Positions 1-11,379 of a DNA stretch of 64,000 bases are shown here, piece after piece. Made by a program: the position numbers and the translations under genes. The notes under the pieces were generated by a model. The model worked only from the letters and a program-made list of their open reading frames with translations, was not told where the DNA came from and made no database searches. Source of the stretch: Malania oleifera (lineage: Eukaryota; Streptophyta; Magnoliopsida; Santalales; Ximeniaceae); NCBI RefSeq assembly GCF_029873635.1, contig NC_080419.1, positions 62,799,540-62,863,539 of the forward strand, written 5' to 3'. Every line of letters begins with the position of its first letter. Position 1 is the first letter of the stretch.

Positions 1-329
1 ATGGAACAGACAAATCTGATGCAATGATGAGTCGCTGCTTCAATTCCTTGAAACTTTGCTTATAATCATCGCTCCACTCAAACTTCACATTTCTCCTCAT
101 TAACCGTCTTAGAGGACCCGATAGTTTGGAAAATCCTTTCATAAATCACCAGTAGAAGCCTGCCACACCCAAGAAACTCCTAATTTTATGTACATTTCTC
201 GATCTTACCCAATTCACTACTGTCTCTATCTTGCTCAGATCTACCGAAATGCCATACCCGGAGATGACATGTCCGAGGAATGCAACTTTCTTCAACTAGT
301 ATTCACATTTCTTGAATTTAGCATACAAC

Positions 330-387
<58 letters not shown>

Positions 388-1010
388 TCCCTCTTTCTCT
401 CTCTCTCTCTCTCTCTCTCAGTATCAAAAGAACTATCTTCAAATGTATCTCATGCTCCTCGAGGCTCTTTGAATAGACTAGAATATCATCGATGAAAATC
501 ACTACAAACTAGTCTAGATATTCATGGAAAACCCTATTCATCAGGTCCATGAATGCAGCAAGAGCATTCATCAATTTGAATGGTATGACCAAAAACTCAT
601 AATGGCCATACCGAGTTCAAAATGCTGTCTTTGAAACATGCTCTGCCTTGACCTTCACTTAATGGTACCCGGATTGAAGATCAATCTTTGAGTAAACCTA
701 TGTTCCCTAAAGCTGATTAAACAAATCATCAATACGGGGAAGAGGATACTTATTCTTAACTGTCACTTTGTTTGTCTCTCTATTGTCGATACACATCTTC
801 ATCGTCCCATCATTCTTATTTACAAAGCGAACTGGTGTTCCCCAGGGTGGCAAACTAGACCTAATAAACCCCTTATTTAGTAATTCCTACAATTTTTATT
901 TTAACTCTTTCAATTCTATATGGAGCTTTAGATATCGGTGTCGTCCTTGGAAGTAAGCCAATGACAAATTCAATCTCATGGTTGGGAGGCAATCCCTGTA
1001 AATCTTTTGG
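1..1010 (-). pseudogene. Ty3/gypsy reverse transcriptase fragment
   Basis: The minus-strand translation gives a PRTTPISKAPYRI-type start, then [18 protein letters not shown] and [10 protein letters not shown]. The catalytic box follows as FIDDILVYSKSLEEHE near 502-455, with both aspartates kept, and then KLYAKFKKCEY near 320-296. The bases nearest the window edge encode GFSKLSGPLRRL and KFEWSDDYKQSFKELK, the usual RT to RNase H connection. Stops occur around 720-540. A CT microsatellite interrupts the region between the catalytic box and KLYAKFKKCE, expanding the normal LRE residues into an Arg-Glu run. The gene is broken both by the window edge and by mutation. Confidence 0.85.
332..420. repeat. 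(CT)n microsatellite inside the RT pseudogene
   Basis: About 89 bp of nearly pure CT, with two short CCCT interruptions near 383-395. On the coding (minus) strand it reads GAGAGA, giving Arg-Glu repeats between the RT motifs LRE and KLYAKF. The frame stays open through the tract. Confidence 0.95.
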
Positions 1011-1143
1011 GAAGACATCTAAAAACTCCCTTACTATTGAAATATCTTCAAGTTTTAATCCCCCCTAGCATTTCCTTTACAAAAGCTATGTACTCCTGAC
1101 ATCCATCCAAGAGTAGCCTCCTTGCTTGAATAGTTGATACTAA

Positions 1144-1497
1144 CTATGGTGAGGAGTGTACACACAACCCCACAAATCTATACTCCTGCTTCCTAGGAGG
1201 TCTGAATACCACTTCTTTCTTATGATAGTTGATGCTAGCATTGTTGGTGGCTAACCATTCCATTCCCAAAATTACATCAAATACATGCATGTAAAATACC
1301 AAAAGTTTGGCAAGTAGCTTTTTTCCCTGAATATCCACTGGACAGTCTTTAAGCACTCTTCTACATATCACAACTAATCTCATCGGTGTGGCTACTGATA
1401 GTTCAGTGTCAAACATATGAGTTTCTATCCCACATAACTTGATGTACCCTAGCGATATAAAAGAATGGGTGGCCCCTAAATAAAATAAAAAAAACAA
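1144..1497 (-). pseudogene. Ty3/gypsy aspartic protease
   Basis: An open stretch of about 117 codons. It starts with GATHSFISLGYIKLCG, where the usual catalytic D-S/T-G triad region has been altered: the residues normally written as DSGATHSFIS read FYLGATHSFIS here, so the catalytic aspartate is not visible. It ends with VFDVILGMEWLATNNASI, the conserved VILGM(D/E)WL hallmark of Ty3/gypsy proteases. In this family the enzyme cleaves Gag-Pol. It lies between gag and RT as expected and is probably inactive. Confidence 0.8.
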
Positions 1498-1639
1498 CAG
1501 CTTTATTTGAAAACATAGAAATTATACCCGTCACCACATCACCGGCTGCCTCTGCATCCCTCTGTGTCAATGCATAAACTCACATTGGGGTGACATTCCT
1601 GTGATGGTTGCCTCGGGGTGCTTGGTTGTTTCTCTAGTA

Positions 1640-2616
1640 ATGATTAGGAAAGGGTGTATTGTCCAATGGCCCACGACATACCCGTGCAATGTGTCTGGGT
1701 CTACTGCACCAATAATAGACATTCTATCCAACCCAGCATTCCCCTACATGCTTCTGACCACACCTAGTGCAAATAGGAGGTACTAGATCACCCTGAAGGG
1801 CTCAACATCCCACTATCTACCATTGGCCTTTATCATATCTCCTCCTCTGACCCTGATTGGTTACTGCTCAAAAATTAGGAGACATAGGCCTCTTTTTCTG
1901 ACTTTGTACTTTGGCACCTCTCTTTGGGTAGTCTCTATCACTGTTGCTTTATCCACTAGCTTTAAAAAAGTCTGTACGTAGAATGCCACCACCTGCTTAT
2001 AAATGCTCAGTCTCAGGCATTCCTTGAACTTCTTTGCCTTCTTCTTCTCATTGGGCACCATGTGTAGGGCAAATCGGGACAGCTCAATGAATCTGGCAGC
2101 ATACTGCTGAACCGTTAGGTGTCCGTGAGTCAAATTAAGAAATTCTACCACTTTAACATTTCTGGTAGTAGCGAGGAAATACCACTCGAAAAATAATTCC
2201 CTGAAGTGGCTCCATGTCAAAGCTATTGAAACTGGTCTCTGCTCCTCCAACAATTTCACTGACCTCTACCAGCGTTTAGCCTCCCCTGTCAACTTAAAAG
2301 TAGCGAATAAAACTTTCTACTGCTTAGTGCATGAGAGAACTGCCAATGTATCCTCAATCTCTTGGACCCAAATCTTTGCCACAAACGATTCGGCTCCTCC
2401 AGAGAATAATGGGCGATTCATTCGAGTGAACTACTTGATGGTACAACTCTGGTGAGTTGGCGAGCAACCCTGTTCCCCTGAATTCCTTGCTATCCCAACC
2501 ATAACTTGTAGGGTGACACTACGTAATACTACCTCTGAATCACTACCGCCCATACTAGAACGCCCTGCATCCTCACTACCATTAGTATTCATATTGGCAT
2601 CCCTAGGGTCCATCAT
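1640..2616 (-). pseudogene. Ty3/gypsy gag (capsid and zinc-knuckle region)
   Basis: The minus-strand frame starts at 2616 with [18 protein letters not shown]. It continues (after a frame change near 2430) with FTRMNRPLFSGGAESFVAKIWVQ, an in-frame TAG near 2320, TFKLTGEAKRWW, and then from 2259 KLLEEQRPVSIALTWSHFRELFFEWYF and a long helical capsid segment ending near 1861. This is the standard plant retrotransposon gag core. Further on (about 1780-1650), CTRCGQKHVGECW and a second, degenerate knuckle appear among stops. Gag would form the retrotransposon particle; this copy has at least one frameshift and several stops. Confidence 0.8.
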
Positions 2617-2997
2617 GAAAATAGAACAACATTGTCTGGGAATCCTAATTCCATAACAAAACTAATACATTAATCTAACCATAAAATATCCCTTTTACCA
2701 CCAATCAACTTAACATCCTTATCCCTAATTTAAGGTTCTATCTTACCACTCAAAAACAAAGACTAACGATAGTTTACCATGGCTTTCCTAAAATCATCAC
2801 CCTAGGAAAAACAAAAAAATCGTCACAGAATTCCTGCCTCCAGGCTATAGGACAAAACCCTAAATTCTTATCTTAACCTCCAACAATGACTTATTGATGT
2901 CCTGATCTACCATTTTCCTATCCTCAGCAAAATTCATTCCTATACTCTAGTATTATTTTTCGTTGTGCACTAAAGTCTACAAAACCTAGCAACCTAG

Positions 2998-3011
2998 GCT
3001 TCGATACCAAA
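2998..3011 (-). promoter_or_regulatory. Primer binding site (initiator Met tRNA type)
   Basis: The minus strand reads TTTGGTATCGAAGCC immediately inside the presumed LTR, close to the TGGTATCAGAGC consensus complementary to the 3' end of plant initiator Met tRNA. A second match, TTTGGTATCAGAGC, lies at 3068-3081. One of the two may be a duplicated PBS, so the inner LTR edge is uncertain by about 70 bp. Confidence 0.6.
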
Positions 3012-5223
3012 CATCCATGACCTGATAATTTTGCTCTCTATATATATTTTTATAATATGCTATGTCTGCTCTGATACCAAATATAATATACACATAATCA
3101 ACCTGGACCAAAGTGGGGTACCAGGGATATACCTATCCATAAAAGCGTACTATCTATGTAGCAGAAAACATGAAAATACCCAATCCTTATATGTATATAT
3201 ATACAATACTAGAGTGCTATAACTTCCATACATATACAAATACATCCCCAATGATCCATGAAATACCCTAGGGTTTATACAAAAACATTTCTCCCAACTC
3301 AAACACTTACCCTGAAACCAGCGCAGTACCACAACCTTCTCTACCTCGGAGCTTGCTTCGCTCGACGATCTAGATCTCTTGAAATGTTTGAATTCTTGGG
3401 GTGAGACACCTCTCAGTAATTGGGAATAAGTTAATATCAGTGTGTGATAGATGAGTTTTATATAATCAAGACATAGCTATTAATTCAACTGTAACTGTAA
3501 AGACATTTCTATGTATATACATATATCATAACTCACACCTATGTCATTTCAAGTACACACTTTCTATTTGAACATACTTTTAACTATGATAAATAATTCT
3601 GCTTTCGTAAATCTATGTATATATATATAACTATGAAAACTTCTCTGGATGGACAACTGTATTCATGAATTAACCCCGCATGATTGGATTGTGCGACCCA
3701 TAGGCTGGACTTAACCATGGCTGGCCTACTAGGTTAAGTCAAACTGTATCTGTATCTGTAATTGTAACTGTAACTATGAGTATAATTGGCCTTCCTAGCT
3801 TGGTCCGGAATCTAGGCGATCCTTTACTCTCCTCTTGCCCAATTAACTGATTACCAACACTTTATCTGAAAGTGTGACTACACTACTATAACTATATAGT
3901 AATGATACCGCATTCTCTGTAAATCTCTGGTCCATCAGGGTTTTGATACTATATAATACTATTTATAAATATTGCTATGTTACCACGATTCTGTAGAAAC
4001 TATAATACCATGGTTCTATATAAACTATAATACCACGATTCTATATAAATATGTAATATCATGGTTCTACATAAAACTGTAATGCTATGAATCTGTATAA
4101 AATAGTATATCATGGTTCTGTAAAATACAGTAATACTATGAATCTGTATAAAACTATATATCATGAATCTATATAAATCTGTAATACGATGAATCTATAT
4201 AAATCATGGTTCTGTAAATTGTATATTAACTCTATATTTAAAACTATCATTTCTCATGCCACATAATTTAAGCAATATTCATAATATAATAATCTGTATG
4301 CGAAAAACTGTATTTCCCTGCTGTATGGGATAAACTATAATTCTTTGCTATAAAATAATAATATTCTCATTTCTAGGGTTTATCTAAATCCCAAGCACCA
4401 AATTTCCCAAAATACGTACATATTCATAAAACTATAATTTCTATATCCATAACTTTCATACTTTGTATTATTCAGGCATTCATACTCTGTAATCCTGTAA
4501 TCGCATGCTGTACTTCAATCAATATAATTTTCTAAAATAACTGACATAACTTATTCCCCTTACCTGTTTCCTAGAGCTATGCCTACAGGGAACCCAAAAC
4601 TTTGCATGTTGCGCTCGCACAAACCTGTACCCATATTCCCTAACTCAATCAGCTCAACCCTAGAATATTTACTTAAGACCCATATATTCCAATAATTAAT
4701 TAAACCTAAAAAACAACTTCCTTACCCCAAGTTTGGAGTGATGCCTGGGAAGCCTGAACAGCAAAATCAGTCCAGCTAAATAGTGTAAAAATGGAAGCAG
4801 GGATCTCGAAATCACATTAATCCTTCCATTCGGGCTGAATCCAGGCGAAAACCAAAGAGAGATTGTATGGAGGTCGTAGCCCTAAGAGAGGGAAAGGGGA
4901 GAGTTTAATTTTAACAATTAAAAATGACTTAAATCCCTTTATATACGGTTGCTGGCATAAGGGAAACTGTCGACAGTTTGGCCTTTTAACCAAACCATTT
5001 CTATTGTTTTACCTTTACTTGGTCACAGTAACTCAAAAACATCGATGATTTTTCCGGGCTTGACATAACCGTCGATGGTTTGGCACTTAAAATACTCTTG
5101 GTAGTTGTAACCATCGATGATTTTTTGAGATAGCACCAATCGGTCGATGGTTTGGACCTGTGCCAAACCAACTCCTTCCTTTCCTTTATTATTTCATTAA
5201 TTACTATTTTCCGGGTCTCTACA
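3012..5223 (-). mobile_element. 5' LTR of the minus-strand gypsy element
   Basis: On the minus strand the LTR starts TGTAGAGACCCGGAAAATAG (5223 downward), a common start for plant gypsy LTRs, and runs about 2.2 kb to the PBS. It contains the GTGTCTCACCCCAAG segment (about 3407-3390) and a CTATGGGTCGCACAA segment (about 3707-3685), both also found in opposite orientation at 47150-48500. A degenerate minisatellite occupies 3975-4225. Near 5040-5160 there are four copies of an ACCGTCGATGGTTTGG-type motif. The inner border is inferred. Confidence 0.7.
3975..4225. repeat. Degenerate ~30 bp minisatellite in the gypsy LTR
   Basis: About eight imperfect repeats of a TAATACCATGGTTCTATATAA-like unit, alternating between 'catggttctgtaaa' and 'atgaatctgtataa' versions. 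Confidence 0.75.
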
Positions 5224-5571
5224 ATTAGTTTGTACACAAAATTTTAATATCATTTGTATCCCTGTAGTTCGGGTAGTGAACCGTGTTTTAGGAGTGGGAT
5301 ATCGCCTGAGGAGGAAGTGCACTATCCTGTAAGGAGCGGTAATAACAGTTTGGCTCCGCCCGATTAAGGGAGCTTAGAGGACTCCACCCTGTAAGGAGAA
5401 ATTGTAAACGGTGTAGTTCTGCCCAATTAAGTGAGCTAGACAATGAATCCTCAAGTAGGTTGGCTTGAGGTGAGGAGGTAGGCACGGTTTACCCAACCTC
5501 ATAAAAATCGTGTGTCATTCTTTCCTTATACTCTTTGCATTTTAGTATTTGCATGTTTATATTTACTTATT
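5224..5571 (+). mobile_element. First part of a copia 5' LTR (split by a solo LTR)
   Basis: This stretch matches 34900-35237 in the other copy of the family. Shared landmarks are TGTACACAAAA, ATCATTTGTATCCCTGT, GGTATCGCCTGAGGA-type sequence and CACCCTGTAAGGAGAAATTG. It starts in mid-LTR at the edge of the gypsy LTR, and it stops at 5571 where a solo LTR is inserted. The LTR resumes at 7873. Confidence 0.8.
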
Positions 5572-6300
5572 TGTTAGAATTGGTGTATTCTCGATAGGGT
5601 GTGAATTGGGTATTAAAAAATTTCTTCCTAGGAATAATTAATCAAACAGTAGTATACCACAACCTAGGGTTTATCTAAAACATATACCAATTCAATATAT
5701 AAACTATTTGGCAAATATTTAAACAAATAAATCAATCTCAGTATTGCCAATCTTTTAATGCATATAAACAGTATATTCACAATAATGAAAAATATCAAAC
5801 AAGTGTGAAAAATAAATTGCAAATAAATAAAGCTGACACCAGATATGATATCAGGGTTCGGCCAATACTGCCTACATCCCTGCCTCAAGCTAACAAGCAA
5901 GAGGATTCCACTAATTTCTCACTTATGGGTGGAGCGACACCGCTTACAATACCTTTTCCTTACTGGGTAAGGGAATACCTCTGGTCAGATTCACAAGGCT
6001 GACCCCAACCTTTACAACCATACCTTAGAAAGGTACTCCTGGTTTTCCTAACCGGGTCTAAACCATCCGGTACTTTCCTAACTGGGTATAAGCAATCTGG
6101 TGCACGTTATAGGCAAGAGCAATCCTCTTCCGATGATCACACACTAGGAATACAATAGAAAGTAATAAACGTGTACAATACAAGTGCTTCTTCACTAAGA
6201 AAAGATGTACCAATAAGCACAATACAACCAATGCACTCACATATGATAAGAATTTATGCTCAAGTGAGATTGGTCAAGTTATATATATCAACTCTCAAAG

Positions 6301-6361
<61 letters not shown>

Positions 6362-7867
6362 TACATGTGAGAGTGGTACCTTTGATTCTTGATAGTATAC
6401 TCAATAAAAGAATAATCAAAGGAACCTTGAAAACCTAATCAAACATCTCAAAAAATATATCTTCAATATTTAGCACAATAAAGATTAGGATCTAAGCTTG
6501 CAAAAATGTATCTTATCAAAAGTACATGCAAGCTTTCGAATCTGGAAATGAGAATGCCAAGACTTAGAAGCAAATAATAGTTTTTCCAAGATACTATTTA
6601 TCAGTAAAATATAATGGGAATAACTTTAGCTTGCTCTCAAAAATCAATATAAGACAATGCAAGTGTGAGAGAGTAGTAAGCTTCAAAATAATGTATAATA
6701 ATGCACACAATCAATAAGAATCAAGCTCCCTTCAACTTGCAATTGATTTGCAAGTGAGGAGTATAAAATATAATGCTCTATACTTCAAAATGATTTTTGC
6801 AAGAAAAATCAAGAAGAGAGTATATTATGCTAAAATTTCGGAAGTATGTGAGCAATAAAGAGTATAAAAATTTAGAGAGAATTTTTTGCTAATCAAAATG
6901 CTAATCTCTCCTAATTTGACCAAATGAAAGGGTATATATAGTTTTTCAACAAAATATAACTGTTAGGGATATAAAAGGAATTTTATAAAAAGTTTAACTA
7001 TGTTTAATGAAAAATTAACCCCTGATTACCACGGTAAAAACTTGGCAACCCGAGAGGTTCGGTCGACCATGGGAAAGAGACTGGTCGGCTAAGCCAAGGC
7101 GATTTCCAATGCTTCGTACGTTCGGTCGACTAAGGCTTAGGTTTGGTTTGCTGGGATTGAAGTTCGGTCGACTGTGGTCATTTTGAACTAACAAGCTGAT
7201 TAGCTGAGGTAGGTAGTATGAAGGTCGGTCGACCATGGAAGCTCAGTTCAAAGTTGGGTCGGTTGACTAAGTTGTGGTCAACAGTTTGACTTTTGGGGTT
7301 GCCAGAGGGGTCGTTTTACTGAGGTGTTTTAAACACTCACAGTTTGGTTGGCTGAGGTTTGGTCAAATTTTGACTCGGGGCAAATGGTGGTTCGGTCAAC
7401 CTTTTGATTAAAGCACAAATACATTTAGATTTACAATTTTGCCCTCAATTTGACCCTAAAAATCCAACGTTGGTCGACTGAAGTCTTCCAAAACTTTTTA
7501 TAAGTTTTAAGCAATTTTGAAAAGGATTTTAGGTGAAAGGTTTGGTCCCTATGGTCAGTCTATGGCATTGAGCATTAAAGTCCTATCATGCATGAGATGT
7601 AGTTATTATAGACCATAATTATTACAAACCCAAAAATTAAATGCATTACAATACAACTTGAAAGAATAAACAAAAATCTTCATGCTCTCCTCCTTTGTAA
7701 TTTCATGGATTGCGTCGAATGTGCACATTTAAATGCTTCTCGGCTTCCATTTCTCATCTATTATCCATCCATGCTTAGAAAAATGAATATGTTCATACAC
7801 TTAGCACCCAGATGAGATACTGTGGTTTGTCATAATCAAAATAGGGATCGGACTCAAAAAGTCAATA
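5572..7867 (-). mobile_element. Solo copia LTR, minus orientation, TSD TTATT
   Basis: The inserted unit begins TGTTAGAATTGG and ends AAAAAGTCAATA (terminal CA mutated to TA). It is flanked by the direct repeat TTATT at 5567-5571 and 7868-7872. Removing the insert plus one TTATT copy restores the TTTACTTATTTATATTAG order seen uninterrupted at 35227-35244, which is strong evidence for the insertion. Only an LTR is present (about 2.3 kb), so the internal region was lost by LTR-LTR recombination. The U3 part (about 7060-7460) is rich in CGGTCGACC-type motifs. No gene lies inside. Confidence 0.9.
6303..6355. repeat. (AT)n microsatellite
   Basis: About 53 bp of uninterrupted AT within the solo LTR, followed by ATACATATATACATG. 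Confidence 0.95.
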
Positions 7868-8080
7868 TTATTTATATTAGTTTGTAATTGATTGAGAAAA
7901 TACTGAAATTGTCATACTTGTTTAAATTATTTGGACTATCATTTATCTTCTGGATTTGTGATTGATTAGAAGGACTCTAAGTTGTCTAATACTAGCTGTG
8001 ATCTTAAAATAGGACACACTTGACCTAGAAGTTCTAAAATCTCCAATTCACCCCCTCTAAGGATTACACCAAAAATCACA
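7868..8080 (+). mobile_element. Remainder of the copia 5' LTR
   Basis: After the second TTATT copy the LTR resumes and matches 35238-35441, through GATTGATTGAGAAAATACTG and TAGGACACACTTGACCT. It ends CCAATTCACCCCCT...GGATTACACC...AAAATCACA at 8080, directly before the primer binding site. Confidence 0.85.
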
Positions 8081-8095
8081 TTTGGTATAAGAGCC
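8081..8095 (+). promoter_or_regulatory. Primer binding site of the copia element
   Basis: TTTGGTATAAGAGCC directly follows the LTR end AAAATCACA. It resembles the Met-tRNA-type TGGTATCAGAGC with two changes. Confidence 0.7.
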
Positions 8096-8249
8096 TCGTT
8101 GCATTAAACTTAACCATTTTTGTAAAAGATCGCAATAGCTCATGTTGGTATAACCCTTTTTGGTGAGGGATAATCGTCCACACGTCCTCATATTTTTTTG
8201 TGGCATTAACAACACCTTTTGGAAACAAAATATGCATTTTTTTCTTCAA

Positions 8250-9810
8250 AATCTTGATTAGAAGGTGTGGAGGGTTGTCTCCAAATGAGATTTTGTCCCT
8301 ATGAAAACTATAGAAGAAAAGAGATTACCTAAGACTGAAGATGAATTTGTTGATGATGATATAAAAGGGGTTCAAGTAAATGTTGCTATCATGAATTCCT
8401 TATATTGTGCATTAGATGTAAATGAATTCAATAGAGTCATGACATGTCAAATAGTTAAGGAAATATGGGAAAAACTAGAGGTTACATATGAGGGTACTAG
8501 AGATGTGAAAGATAGTAGGATAGACATGTTAACTGATGAATACGAGGCCTTTAGAATGACCTCTAGTGAATTTATATAGGCTATGTAGACTAGGTTGACC
8601 CACATCATTAATTCATTGCATGCTCTTGGTAAGACTTATCTCATGTATAAAATGATCAGGAAAGTTCTCAGGGGTCTACCTCCAATCTGGGAACCCAAAG
8701 CTACTGTCATAACTAAAGGGAGGATCTTAAAGGCATTGACGCTGAATGAGCTTATTAGATCACTAATCATGTACAAAATGGAAATAAATGAGAGGATGAG
8801 TGAACGGATCAAAGTAAAGAAAGTAACAGCTATAAAAGCATCTACTAGTGGCTTTAGTGAAGAAAGTCATTCGAAACCAAAAAAGGACATGGCCATGCTG
8901 ACCAAGAAGTTCAGCGAATTCTTCAAGAAGAATGGGAGATCATCCAAAAAGTTCCAGAGCTCGAAATTAGGAAAGGGAGTGTCGAGCAAGAGAAAGCAAA
9001 AATCAGATCCTCCTATATGGTACAATTGTAATGAAGTCGGTCATATCAAACGAAAATGTCTACTAGTGAAATATTTGAAAAATAAGAAGAAGGCAATGAA
9101 AACCACTTCTTGGGATAGACACAATACTAGAGGTTCATACACCAATTCCAGCAACAACGAAGTCGCGAATTTGTGCCTAATGGCCCACAACGACCATGAG
9201 GTATATTCATCATGCTCTTTATCGTCTAATTACTCTAGTGATGATTCCTATGTTGATAGCATGCCTACACATAAAGAATTGCACATTGAGCATATTTGTG
9301 TTCATAAATTGCTTGATAAAATGACTAAAAAAAATGATGATTTGAAAATCAAATATAAAGATTTGTCAAAAGTGTTTGAAAAAGAAAAGGAGTCCCATGC
9401 ATCTTTAATGAAAGAAAAAAAATGGAAAATTGCAAGTCTTGAAAGAAAATTGGAAGATAACTCCAAAATTATTTATAAATTCATAGAGGGCCAAAATAAT
9501 TTTAAAAAACACCTCGGGGCCCAAAGAAACTCTCTAGACAAAGAAGACCTTGGTCTTAATGGAAAAGAAAATAGGAAGCTAAAAAATCTTTATATAGGAT
9601 ATTTCGTAAAATAATCAATATTATTTATTCCATCTAAAGACTCCTATAGGAACACCACATGTTTTAAATGCAATAAGATAGGCCACATAAAATTTGACTA
9701 TCCTTTTAAGAACAAGGATGTTAAGATTAATAAGGTATGGAAAATCAAAAGAGTATCAAACACTAACCCCTATGGACCCAAGAGAATTTGGGTACCAAAA
9801 GTAGTCGCTT
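8250..9810 (+). pseudogene. Sirevirus-type copia gag
   Basis: Two main open pieces, 8301-8579 and 8595-9614, are separated by in-frame stops (TAG). The first reads VNVAIMNSLYCALDVNEFNR and EIWEKLEVTYEGTRDVKDSR; the second HIINSLHALGKTY, KVLRGLPPIWEPKATVI and LTLNELIRSLIMYKMEI. This is the capsid wording of Sirevirus-type copia Gags. A zinc knuckle near 9010-9065 reads WYNCNEVGHIKRKC, with the first cysteine replaced by Trp. A second near 9655-9705 reads CFKCNKIGHIKFDY, with the last cysteine replaced by Tyr. Between them lies a Lys/Glu-rich coiled-coil-like stretch (about 9290-9530). It is inactive because of stops and knuckle mutations. Confidence 0.85.
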
Positions 9811-9839
9811 GAATGTTTATTATAGGTGTGTTTGAAGTC

Positions 9840-10240
9840 ATCCTCCTTTAAGGACAAATGGTTCATGAACAGTGGCTGCTCAATGCACATGATGGGCGAT
9901 AAGGCCAAGTTTGCATCCATCACACCAAAGGATGAAGGTTCGTGACCTTTGCGACAATGCAAAAGGCAAGATCATCAGGATAGGTAAGATTGGTAAAGAA
10001 CCCTCTCTTGTCATAGATAATGTTTTAATTGTAGATGGTTTAAAGCATAATATGTTGAGCATAAGTTAGTTATGTAATAGAAGTTATAGGGTGTCCTTTG
10101 AACATAATAAATGCTTAGTAGAGAATATATCTGAGAATAAAATACTATTTTCTACTAAACAAAATGAAAATGTCTATACTACTAGTTTCGGTAACTTAGC
10201 CTCTCAACATGTGAAATATTTTTTTACTATAAATGAGGCT
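9840..10240 (+). pseudogene. Copia protease region
   Basis: Around 9861-9900 the frame reads WFMNSGCSMHMMGDKAKF. The family pattern is WxxDSGCSxHMTGD, so the active-site aspartate is replaced by asparagine. Downstream, fragments such as KARSSG, GKIGKEPSL-like and LRIKYYF remnants are split by stops and frameshifts. Protease is expected at this position, between gag and integrase. Confidence 0.65.
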
Positions 10241-11225
10241 AGTTGGCTTTGGCACAAGAGATTATGACATGCTAGCATGGATTTACTATCAAAGCTAGTT
10301 AAAAGTGAATTAGTTAAAGGTTTAACTAAGCCAAAAATTTTTGAAAGATAAAATATATGATGCATGTCAATTAGGTAAGCAAACTAAATCTAGTTTTAAA
10401 AACGAAGAAAGTCATCTCCACCACTCGGCCCCTTCAAATGTTGCACCTAGACTTATTTGGTCCTAATCAAGTTTAGATTCTAGGAGGGAAATCATATGCC
10501 TTTGTAATTGTTGATGATTATTCTAGATTCACATAGGTGTTATTCCTTGCACATAAAGATGAAGCATGTGAAAGATTTACTAAATTATGTAAGAAAATTC
10601 AGAACGAAAAGGGATATACACACACATCCGAAGTGATTGGGGTAGAGAATTTAAAATTAAGGATAAAGAAGACTTTTGTGATTCACATGGTATTTCTCAT
10701 AATTTCTCTGCATCTAGAACCCCACAACAGAATGATATAGTTGAGAGAAAGAATAGGAATGGGTAGAACAATGCTTAATGAACATAACTTACCCAAATAT
10801 TTCTGGGCTGAAGTAGTTAATACTACTTACTATGTAATGAACATAGTACTAATTAGGCCCACTCTCAACAAAACCCTATATGAATTGTGGAATGGCCATA
10901 GACCTAATATCTCATATTTTCATGTCTTTTAGTGTAAATGTTTTGTGCTTAGATATAAAGATAACCTAGGAAAATTTGATGCAAAATATGATGAGGGAGT
11001 TTTTCTAGTTATGCCTTAAATAGTAAAGCCTACAGGGTGTTTAATAAAAGAACATTCACAATTATAGAATCCATCCATGTAGTGTTTGATGAGTCCAATC
11101 TCTTCTCTAAAAAGGTTGATGACGATGATCTTGAAATAAGAAAGGGATTAGATAAATTATCCATTGAAAATAATGAAGATAAGAGCACAAAATTTAAAGA
11201 ATCATCTGCTAAAGATAATTAGGTA
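10241..11225 (+). pseudogene. Copia integrase
   Basis: Recognisable blocks in order: LVGFGTR near 10245 (remnant of WLWHRRLGH), DACQLGKQTKSSFKN near 10358-10405 (zinc-binding CxxC region, first Cys kept), a broken core with GREFKIK near 10640, FSASRTPQQND and VERKNR near 10700-10757, and then MGRTMLNEHNLPKYFWAEVVNT (10760-10830) and KTLYELWNGHRPNISYFHVF (10875-10932). Downstream it carries YRVFNKRTFTIIES-like wording and an acidic linker to 11222. Several stops and frameshifts separate the blocks. It would catalyse cDNA insertion but is clearly inactive. Confidence 0.8.
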
Positions 11226-11379
11226 GAGAATGAGGTACATGAACTACCTAGAGAATGGAAATTTTTGAAGAGTCACCCCAAAGATCAAATCGTAGGTGAA
11301 CCATCAGAAGGCATAATTACCCAATCATCCTTTAGAAACTTGTGCATCCACTTTGCATTCTTGTCTCAGGAGGAGCCTA

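Larger units (their letters stand above)
1..5223 (-). mobile_element. Ty3/gypsy LTR retrotransposon, 5' two thirds, decayed
   Basis: Read on the minus strand, the order is LTR (about 5223 to 3012), primer binding site, leader, gag (2616 to about 1640), aspartic protease (1497-1144) and reverse transcriptase (about 1010 to 1). This gag-PR-RT order is that of a plant Ty3/gypsy element, probably of the Tekay/Del type judging from the gag and RT wording. RNase H, integrase and the 3' LTR should lie left of the window. Each coding domain carries stops or frameshifts, so this copy is not autonomous. Its outer LTR end abuts a copia LTR in mid-sequence, which suggests that the gypsy element inserted into it. 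Confidence 0.85.

Noticed and set aside
188-472. 94-codon plus-strand ORF with a long Leu-Ser run
   Set aside because: It is the translation of the CT microsatellite on the strand opposite to the RT gene.
6171-6392. 73-codon ORF ending in a Tyr-Ile run
   Set aside because: Translation of the AT repeat inside a solo LTR.
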